In this document: piece after piece, positions 58,464-64,000 of the stretch
Layout of the letters: each line of letters starts with the position of its first letter
Numbering within the stretch: position 1 is the stretch's first letter
DNA from: Allorhizobium pseudoryzae
GTDB lineage: Bacteria > Pseudomonadota > Alphaproteobacteria > Rhizobiales > Rhizobiaceae
Assembly: GCF_011046245.1 (NCBI RefSeq)
Contig: NZ_CP049241.1
Span: forward strand, 3,426,001 to 3,490,000
Length of the DNA stretch: 64,000 bases
Direction of reading: 5' to 3'
The notes under the pieces: generated by a model
The model's input: only the letters and a program-made list of their open reading frames with translations
Databases searched by the model: none
Told to the model about the DNA's origin: nothing
Translations under genes and position numbers: made by a program

Positions 58464-59051
58464 ATGGCGTCGCGCGCATACAACATTCCCAACCTTCTGA
58501 CCTACGCGCGAATCGTGGCCGTCCCGGTCGTGGTCGCCTGCTTTTTTGTCGAGGGTCGGCTGCAGAGTTCCGATTTCGCCCGGTGGACCGCGCTCGGCAT
58601 CTTCATCGTCGCCTCGCTCACCGACTATCTCGACGGTTACCTGGCGCGTATCTGGAACCAGACCTCGAATATCGGCCGGATGCTCGATCCGATCGCCGAC
58701 AAGCTGCTGGTCGCCTCCGTGCTGCTGCTGATGGCCGCCGATGGTACGATTGCCGGCTGGTCGCTCTGGGCCGCCATCACCATTCTCTGCCGGGAAATCC
58801 TCGTTTCGGGGCTTCGCGAATACCTGGCGGCGCTGAAGGTGGCGGTGCCGGTGACGCGCATCGCCAAGTGGAAGACGACGATCCAGATGGTGTCCATCGC
58901 CTTCCTTCTGGCCGGCCCCGCGGGTGACAAGTTCGGCCTCTACACGACGGCGCTCGGCATCACGCTTCTCTGGCTCGCGGCAATCCTGACCATCTACACC
59001 GGCTACGACTACTTCAAGGCCGGCCTCAAACACGTGGTGGACGCAGAATGA
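58464..59051 (+). CDS. pgsA: CDP-diacylglycerol-glycerol-3-phosphate 3-phosphatidyltransferase
   Basis: 195 residues, CDP-alcohol phosphatidyltransferase motif DGYLARIWNQTSNIG with the Asp-rich continuation GRMLDPIADKLL. Makes phosphatidylglycerophosphate for phosphatidylglycerol and cardiolipin. About five membrane helices. Stop overlaps moaD by four bases (ATGA). Confidence 0.95.
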   Translation: MASRAYNIPNLLTYARIVAVPVVVACFFVEGRLQSSDFARWTALGIFIVASLTDYLDGYLARIWNQTSNIGRMLDPIADKLLVASVLLLMAADGTIAGWSLWAAITILCREILVSGLREYLAALKVAVPVTRIAKWKTTIQMVSIAFLLAGPAGDKFGLYTTALGITLLWLAAILTIYTGYDYFKAGLKHVVDAE

Positions 59052-59305
59052 AGGTGAAGCTCGTCTATTTCGCCTGGGTGCGCGAGAGGATCGACAAGCC
59101 GGAGGAAGAGATCGACCTCCCCGCACATGTCGTGACCGCGCGCGACCTGCTCAACCACCTGAAGACGCTCGGCGACGGCTATGAGGCCGCGCTGCAGTAT
59201 CCCGAGGTGATCCGGGTTGCGGTGAACCAGGAGCATGTCGATCAAGACGAGCCGATTGCCGGCGCCCGCGAGATCGGCATTTTTCCGCCGATGACGGGCG
59301 GATAG
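59048..59305 (+). CDS. moaD: Molybdopterin synthase sulfur carrier subunit
   Basis: 85 residues ending in FPPMTGG, the C-terminal Gly-Gly that is thiocarboxylated. Carries sulfur for molybdopterin. Coupled to pgsA and two bases before moaE. Confidence 0.95.
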   Translation: MKVKLVYFAWVRERIDKPEEEIDLPAHVVTARDLLNHLKTLGDGYEAALQYPEVIRVAVNQEHVDQDEPIAGAREIGIFPPMTGG

Positions 59306-59307
59306 CC

Positions 59308-59775
59308 GTGACAGCCTCCCCCACCATCCGCGTCCAGCGCGAGGATTTCGACCTGCAGGCGGAGATCGACTGGCTAGTGGCGGGCCGGACGGATATCGGC
59401 GCGGTCGTCACCTTCAGCGGTCTCTGCCGTGACGAAGGCGGAAGCTTAAATGCGCTGGAACTCGAACATTATCCCGGTATGGCGGAAGCGGAAATGCGGC
59501 GCATCGCAGAGCTTGCGGTCGAGCGCTTCGCGCTGCAGGGCCTGACCGCCATTCACCGCTTTGGCAAAATCGCGCCGGGCGAAAACATCGTGCTCGTCAT
59601 TGCCGCCTCGCCGCACCGCCAGGCAGCCTTCGACGGTGCCAATTTCGTCATGGATTTTCTGAAGACCGCTGCCCCCTTCTGGAAAAAGGAACATCCGAAG
59701 GACGGCTCCTCCGGCGGCTGGGTGCCGGCGAAGGACGCGGACGACAGCGCCCGCGACCGGTGGATCCCGCGCTAG
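59308..59775 (+). CDS. moaE: Molybdopterin synthase catalytic subunit
   Basis: 155 residues starting with GTG. Conserved RTDIGAVVTFSGLCRDEGG, RFGKIAPGENIVLV and WKKEHPKDGSSGGWVPAKD, the latter with the active-site Lys. Works with MoaD to make molybdopterin, needed among others by the molybdoenzyme encoded at 49377. Confidence 0.96.
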   Translation: MTASPTIRVQREDFDLQAEIDWLVAGRTDIGAVVTFSGLCRDEGGSLNALELEHYPGMAEAEMRRIAELAVERFALQGLTAIHRFGKIAPGENIVLVIAASPHRQAAFDGANFVMDFLKTAAPFWKKEHPKDGSSGGWVPAKDADDSARDRWIPR

Positions 59776-59781
59776 CGCCGC

Positions 59782-60672
59782 TCAGCCGACACCCCGCGCC
59801 TGCTGCCTCATGACCAGCAGAGCCACCAACCCGCCAAGAACGGCGACGTCGCGCCAGACGACAGGGCCGAAGCCGCTCCAGAGCGTTTCTGCAAGCCCGA
59901 TCGCCGCGGCACCAAGGGCTGCCTTCAATGGGTGGTAATGACCGCCGACGGCGGAAATCAGGATGACCTTGAGGCCGAAGACGAGGCCGGCGCCGAAATC
60001 CATGGTGCCGTAATAGGCCGTGGCGAGAATGCCGGACAGGGCGGCAAACAGGGCTGCCAGCCCATAGGCCGAGGCCGCGATGCCCGCCGCATGCACGCCG
60101 CAGAATTCCGCCGCCAGCCGATCCTCACAGACCGCCCGCCAGTATCGGCCCCAGCGGCTTCTGCGCAGGAACAGTGCGCCGGACGCGACCATCGTGGTGA
60201 GCACGGCCGCGTTTACCAGTTGCAGGACGGTCAGCGTCACCGCCACACCCGGCACGAGGCCCACCGGTCCGTTCCAGAACGGCGGCAGCCAGAGCTCCCG
60301 CGTCTCGGCGGCGAGCCGCGCCCCTTCCATCAGCACCAGCAGCAGGCCAAGGGAAGCGACCGTCAGCGCGTTGGGCGAGATCTTCGCCAGCGGTGCGACA
60401 ATCCTCCACCCGATGAGGACACCAAGACCAGACACGAGACAGATTGCGGCACCGGCACCGAGGCCGAGCGCTGCGGGAAAGGTCAGGAACAGAGTGTTCC
60501 AAGCCATGTGGGACACGAGAAGAAAGACATGCCCGGAGCAGGCGAAGAGAGCGCCATAGGTGATGTCCGCCCGCTTGGTGATGGCAAAGGCGATCGCATA
60601 ACCAAACGCAAGCGCCGCATAGAGCGCGGCGAGCGGCAGCGCGTTGACGAGCAGTTGAACCGTGTAGGCCAT
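59782..60672 (-). CDS. Orphan LivH-like branched-chain amino-acid ABC transporter permease
   Basis: 296 residues from the ATG at 60672. Eight or so membrane helices, with the LivH-type segment NALPLAALYAALAFGYAI near the N-terminus and TAYYGTMDFGAGLVFGLKVI later. Normally found with LivM, two ATPases and a binding protein, but none are adjacent here. Divergent from the CGNR regulator; the palindrome 60691-60722 lies between. Confidence 0.86.
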   Translation of the reverse strand: MAYTVQLLVNALPLAALYAALAFGYAIAFAITKRADITYGALFACSGHVFLLVSHMAWNTLFLTFPAALGLGAGAAICLVSGLGVLIGWRIVAPLAKISPNALTVASLGLLLVLMEGARLAAETRELWLPPFWNGPVGLVPGVAVTLTVLQLVNAAVLTTMVASGALFLRRSRWGRYWRAVCEDRLAAEFCGVHAAGIAASAYGLAALFAALSGILATAYYGTMDFGAGLVFGLKVILISAVGGHYHPLKAALGAAAIGLAETLWSGFGPVVWRDVAVLGGLVALLVMRQQARGVG

Positions 60673-60690
60673 GGCACTTCCTGCGCCATT

Positions 60691-60722
60691 TATAACTGGC
60701 AAAACCACTTTTACCAGTTATA
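60691..60722. promoter_or_regulatory. Palindromic operator between the permease and CGNR gene
   Basis: Arms TATAACTGGCAAAA and TTTTACCAGTTATA, one mismatch, spacer CCAC. Located 19 bases before the permease start and 8 bases before the CGNR start. Likely the site of autoregulation and control of the divergent permease. TATAAC could double as a -10 element. Confidence 0.8.
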
Positions 60723-60730
60723 TTCGACCC

Positions 60731-61279
60731 ATGAGCTTTTCATGGACCCCTCACCGTTTTGCCGGCGGCGCGCTGGCGCTAGATGTCGCCAACAGCGTGA
60801 TCCTGCGCTTCGATGTCGCGCGCAGCATCGATCGTTTTGCCGAGCCGGCCCAGTTTGCCGCCTTTCCCCAGGCGGCAACCGCGTTTTCCGCAGAACGGGC
60901 GCTGTTTGGTGCCCTGACGCCGGTTGAGGACGAGAACCAGGCGGCCTTTCTGGCGCTGCGCGAGGCGATCGACCGCCATTTCCGTGCCGAAGCGGAGGGA
61001 CAACCGTCCGCTGGTCTGCTGGCCGAACTTCTGGAGGCCGCCGCGGTATTGTTGCGGCAGGCTCGGAGCCCGCAGTCACTTGAGGCACAGACCGTCCACT
61101 CGGCGCTGCGGCTGCTCGCCCTGCCGGAGCCGGAGCGGCTGAAGATCTGCGGCCATTGCGGCTGGCTGTTTCTCGACCGCAGCAAGAACAAGAGCCGCTT
61201 CTGGTGCGACATGGCCGTCTGCGGCAATCGCGCCAAGGCGGCCCGTCACTATCGACGCAAGAAAGGGGAACCGGAATGA
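60731..61279 (+). CDS. CGNR zinc-finger transcriptional regulator
   Basis: 182 residues from the ATG at 60731, no clear SD before it. An N-terminal ABATE-type ligand-binding domain precedes a zinc finger: C140-C143 (CGHC), C159 and C164 in CGNR (164-167). Such proteins (CGNR family) are presumed ligand-responsive repressors. The operator palindrome is 8 bases upstream. Stop overlaps a lipoprotein gene by four bases. Confidence 0.9.
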   Translation: MSFSWTPHRFAGGALALDVANSVILRFDVARSIDRFAEPAQFAAFPQAATAFSAERALFGALTPVEDENQAAFLALREAIDRHFRAEAEGQPSAGLLAELLEAAAVLLRQARSPQSLEAQTVHSALRLLALPEPERLKICGHCGWLFLDRSKNKSRFWCDMAVCGNRAKAARHYRRKKGEPE

Positions 61280-61773
61280 AGAAGCTCGCCGTCGCAGGCC
61301 TGTGCCTGCTCGCGCTCACCGCCTGCCAACGGGAAGTGGAAAAACTGGCGGAGTTTTCCGGCCATATCTTCGTCTTCAACTACCGCCTGTCCAAGGCGAA
61401 CTACGTCGTGACGCTCCGGCCAACCGCACCTTTGCCGGAGGGCGGCATGGCGATCGCCCGTTTCGAGAATCCTCGCGGTGGCGAGCCGCTGGTCACCGAA
61501 ACAAAGCTCTATGCGAAGATGGAGAAGATCGTGCTGCAAAGCCCGAACCTGCAATGCGTGCGCGAAGGCCGGTCTTACGCAGTGACGATCGATCTCGCCG
61601 ATGCCAAGGGCAAGCTGCTCCAGACGCTCGACACGAAGGTGCTGGCCACCATCGACCAGAGTATCCTGCCGGCCAACTCCATCGTCGTCGGCCCCGCCTA
61701 TGACATGAACCCGAAAGTGTTCAAGGCCGGCGGACAGATCGACCTGACGCCGGTGCAGGATTGCCCGGCGTGA
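61276..61773 (+). CDS. Lipoprotein of unknown function
   Basis: 165 residues. Lipobox LTAC at residues 14-17 (MKKLAVAGLCLLALTAC). The mature part is beta-rich (FVFNYRLSKANYVVTLRP) with no family that I recognise. Overlaps the CGNR gene by ATGA, so both are one transcript. Possibly an outer-membrane or periplasmic anchor. Confidence 0.8.
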   Translation: MKKLAVAGLCLLALTACQREVEKLAEFSGHIFVFNYRLSKANYVVTLRPTAPLPEGGMAIARFENPRGGEPLVTETKLYAKMEKIVLQSPNLQCVREGRSYAVTIDLADAKGKLLQTLDTKVLATIDQSILPANSIVVGPAYDMNPKVFKAGGQIDLTPVQDCPA

Positions 61774-61839
61774 GGCTGTTCAGCCGTGCCGCCGGATGTT
61801 AGATCACCAGGATCGATCACTCACCCGGACACCATCACC

Positions 61840-62724
61840 ATGCTTGAAGGATTATCCGCCTTTCCGCCGACGCCCACCGATGCCGAGGGAACCGTTCAGG
61901 CCGAGGCGCTGGCGCGCCTGATCGACCGTCTTGCCACCGCGGGCGTCGATTCGATCGGCCTGCTCGGCAGCACCGGCGGTTACGCCTTCCTGTCGCGTGA
62001 GGAGCGCCGACGGGCGGTAGAGATTGCGCGGGAGGCCGTGGCCGGCCGCACGCCGCTCATCGTCAGCGTGGGTGCCTTGCGCACGGATGCCGCCGAGGCG
62101 CTGGCACGCGATGCACAGCAGGCCGGCGCCGATGGTCTGCTTCTGGCGCCGGTCTCCTATACGCCGCTCAACGAGGAGGAAGTCTTTCAGCATTTTGTCG
62201 CCGTGGCGGGGGCAAGCGACCTGCCGCTCGTCATCTACAACAATCCGAGCACGACAAAATTCACCTTCAGCCTCGACCTTATCGAACGACTGTCGCAACT
62301 GCCGACAGTGGCGGCCGTGAAGATGCCGCTTCCCGCCGCGGGCGATTTCGCCGGCGAAATCGCCAATCTGCGCCGGCGCACGCCGCCGGGTTTCTCCATC
62401 GGCTACAGCGGCGACTGGGGCGCGGCCGACGCGCTGCTGTCCGGCGCCGATGCCTTCTACAGCGTTGTCGCGGGGCTTCTGCCGACACCGGCACTGGCGC
62501 TGACCCGTGCGGCGATGGCCGGAGATGCCGAGGAGGCCAGGCGCCTCGATACCGCTTTCGAACCGCTCTGGGTGCTGTTCAAGCAATTCGGCAGTTTCCG
62601 GGTAATGTATGCGATTGCCGCGGAACTCGGCCTCTTCCATGCCGCCCCGCCCCGCCCGGTTCTGCCGATCCCGGATGAGGCGCTGCCGCGGATGGCGGCA
62701 GCACTTGAGGCGTTGCAGGGGTAG
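61840..62724 (+). CDS. DapA-family aldolase (dihydrodipicolinate synthase-like)
   Basis: 294 residues from the ATG at 61840. A TIM-barrel with Schiff-base Lys161 in VAAVKMPLP and Tyr133 in VIYNNPS. The substrate-end motif is GSTGGYAF instead of the GTTGE of DapA, so it is probably not DapA itself but a related aldolase (N-acetylneuraminate, KDG or hydroxyproline-type). Downstream is the palindromic repeat at 62760. Confidence 0.87.
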   Translation: MLEGLSAFPPTPTDAEGTVQAEALARLIDRLATAGVDSIGLLGSTGGYAFLSREERRRAVEIAREAVAGRTPLIVSVGALRTDAAEALARDAQQAGADGLLLAPVSYTPLNEEEVFQHFVAVAGASDLPLVIYNNPSTTKFTFSLDLIERLSQLPTVAAVKMPLPAAGDFAGEIANLRRRTPPGFSIGYSGDWGAADALLSGADAFYSVVAGLLPTPALALTRAAMAGDAEEARRLDTAFEPLWVLFKQFGSFRVMYAIAAELGLFHAAPPRPVLPIPDEALPRMAAALEALQG

Positions 62725-62759
62725 CCGGAGGCCACACCGTCTCGGGTGGCGCACGGTCG

Positions 62760-62979
62760 CCCCCCTCTGCCCTGCCGGGCATCTCCCCCACATGGGGGGA
62801 GATCGGCAGAGCGATGCTCGCCTCACCAATTGCCGAAACCTGACGCAGGCGACGACGAGGCTCAGCCATTCTGTCAGCAATGGCGGTCAGCATCATGTGC
62901 AACATCTTGAGGTGGGATGCGCTTGCCACTGGCCGATCTCCCCCCTTGTGGCGGAGATGGCCGGCAGGCCAGAGGGGGG
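62760..62979. repeat. Palindromic repetitive element, second copy
   Basis: Left arm 62760-62803 and right arm 62935-62979 are inverted, related to each other and to the element in ribD (CTCTGCCCTGCCGGGCATCT in the left arm). The right arm has several changes (GTGGCGGAGATGGCCGG), so this copy is older or drifted. It occupies the 309-base gap between the aldolase and the next gene; otherwise nothing is seen there. Confidence 0.82.
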
Positions 62980-63033
62980 CTGGCCAGGCTCATACTGAAC
63001 CGCAGGCCATTCTCCCCGCCGGCGCGGCGCCAC

Positions 63034-64000
63034 TCAAAACCCTTCCAGCACCAGCTTGCCGCGCGCCTTGCCGCTTTCCAGCACGGCATGCGCGGCCTTC
63101 AAGGTCTCGGCATTGATCGGGCGCATCACCTCGGTCAGCGTCGTTCGGATCTTGCCCGCTTCGATGAGCGCCGAGACGTCGTTCAACAGGCGGCCCTGCT
63201 CTGCAATATCCGCCGTCTGGAACATCGAGCGGGTGAACATGAACTCCCAGTGGACCGAGACGGACTTGCGCTTGAAGGGCATGATATCGGCCACCGCCGG
63301 ATCGTCGATCAGGCCGAAGCGGCCCTGCGGGGCGATGAGGTCGGCGATGTCGGCGAGATGCAGGGCGGTCTCGGTGGTCGAGAAGACGAAACCGGGCTGG
63401 CCAAGCCCAAGCTCCGCCACCTGCGGCGCGAGCGGCTTGCTGTGATCCACGACATGATGGGCGCCGAGTTCGCGCACCCAGGCTTGCGTCTCGGGACGCG
63501 AGGCGGTGGCGATCACCGTGAGATCCGTCAGCGCGCGCAGAAGCTGGATAGCGATTGAGCCGACGCCGCCTGCCCCGCCGATGACGAGCACCGCGGGCGC
63601 CGCACCGGGAACGGGCTTTTCCACCTGAAGCCGGTCGAACAGCATTTCCCAGGCGGTGATCGCCGTCAGCGGCAGGGCCGCGGCCTCCGGATGGGTGAGC
63701 GAAGCCGGCTTGCGCCCGACGATGCGCTCATCCACCAGATGATATTCGCTGTTGGCGCCCGGCCGGTCCAGCGCGCCGGCATAGAAGACCTTATCGCCGA
63801 CAGAAAAATGCGTCGCCTCGTCGCCGACCGCAACGACCTCGCCCGAGACGTCCCAGCCCAGCACCTTCCAGGCGCCCGGCTCGGCAGACGCGCGCGTGCG
63901 CACCTTCGTATCGACCGGGTTCACCGAAACCGCCTCGACCCTCACCAGGAGGTCACGCCCCTTTGCGGTAGGCGTTTCGAGGTCGACATCCACCAGGGCG
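63034..64000 (-). CDS. Zinc-type alcohol dehydrogenase/quinone oxidoreductase-like protein, N-terminus beyond right edge
   Basis: About 320 residues visible. Medium-chain reductase fold: VSVNPVDTKVRTRAS, then GWDVSGEVVAVG, and the nucleotide-binding VLVIGGAGGVGSIAIQLLRAL. The catalytic zinc Cys/His set is absent, so it is a quinone-oxidoreductase (zeta-crystallin) type. The GTG at 63991-63993 is not a convincing start; family proteins continue further upstream. Substrate unknown. Confidence 0.9.
   Translation of the reverse strand, partial: ALVDVDLETPTAKGRDLLVRVEAVSVNPVDTKVRTRASAEPGAWKVLGWDVSGEVVAVGDEATHFSVGDKVFYAGALDRPGANSEYHLVDERIVGRKPASLTHPEAAALPLTAITAWEMLFDRLQVEKPVPGAAPAVLVIGGAGGVGSIAIQLLRALTDLTVIATASRPETQAWVRELGAHHVVDHSKPLAPQVAELGLGQPGFVFSTTETALHLADIADLIAPQGRFGLIDDPAVADIMPFKRKSVSVHWEFMFTRSMFQTADIAEQGRLLNDVSALIEAGKIRTTLTEVMRPINAETLKAAHAVLESGKARGKLVLEGF

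Noticed and set aside
1..64000. CRISPR array, tRNA or rRNA genes, insertion sequences
   Set aside because: No regularly spaced direct repeats, no cloverleaf or ribosomal sequence, and no transposase was seen.

Overview
This window is a GC-rich piece of an alphaproteobacterial chromosome, most likely from the Rhizobiaceae (Agrobacterium/Rhizobium group). That rests on the gene set: a K+-insensitive proton pyrophosphatase, the glyA-nrdR-ribD-ribE and ribH-nusB blocks, an LdtR/L,D-transpeptidase pair, an HdaA initiator regulator, DUF6163, DUF1236, a BigR-type repressor and an Omp25/31-like barrel protein. A rhizobial-type palindromic repeat also occurs twice. The window is almost fully coding, with about 64 genes, no rRNA or tRNA, no CRISPR array and no recognisable insertion sequence. 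One gene runs off each edge (a YceD/DUF177 gene on the left, a quinone-oxidoreductase-like gene on the right).

Layout. 1-14,300: envelope and energy genes (YceD, a bc1-complex chaperone, BamE, HppA), an MFS transporter, then riboflavin synthesis with nusB, nrdR and glyA, all leftward except for an acetyltransferase and a small exported protein lying between ribH and ribE. A DUF3772-MscS channel and a Nudix hydrolase follow. 14,400-20,600: a peptidoglycan L,D-transpeptidase with its MarR-type regulator LdtR, hemB, an RDD membrane protein, the N-end-rule transferase Bpt, and an AbrB/Doc toxin-antitoxin pair with a near-perfect palindromic operator. 20,600-32,400: parC, an unknown exported protein, a SulP transporter, a P450 translationally coupled to an LpxL-like acyltransferase, two small exported proteins, aspS and an ICMT-like membrane methyltransferase. 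32,700-39,900: an MFS transporter, a Tat-exported multicopper oxidase, an MBL-fold hydrolase, rnd with a DUF2891 gene, and a membrane-bound class III cyclase. 39,900-47,500: the polyphosphate pair ppk/ppx behind hdaA and an AI-2E-type permease, divergent from purMN. 47,500-54,500: a BigR-controlled sulfur-transport operon, nudK with a molybdopterin oxidoreductase, rlmJ, a T2 ribonuclease, a glutathione transferase and a HigBA-like module. 54,500-64,000: an outer-membrane barrel protein, SDR-uvrC-pgsA-moaD-moaE, an orphan LivH-like permease divergent from a CGNR regulator, a lipoprotein and a DapA-like aldolase.

Most genes are housekeeping. The points that stand out are: a palindromic repeat inserted in frame in ribD, adding about 70 residues; three strong palindromic operators (AbrB/Doc, BigR, CGNR); a P450-acyltransferase pair of unknown substrate; a cyclase with Asp at the usual substrate-specifying Lys; and a T2 ribonuclease with Gln in place of the usual catalytic-site Glu. 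No wholly new multi-gene system is evident. The best candidates for undescribed biology are the CGNR/permease divergon and the P450-acyltransferase operon.
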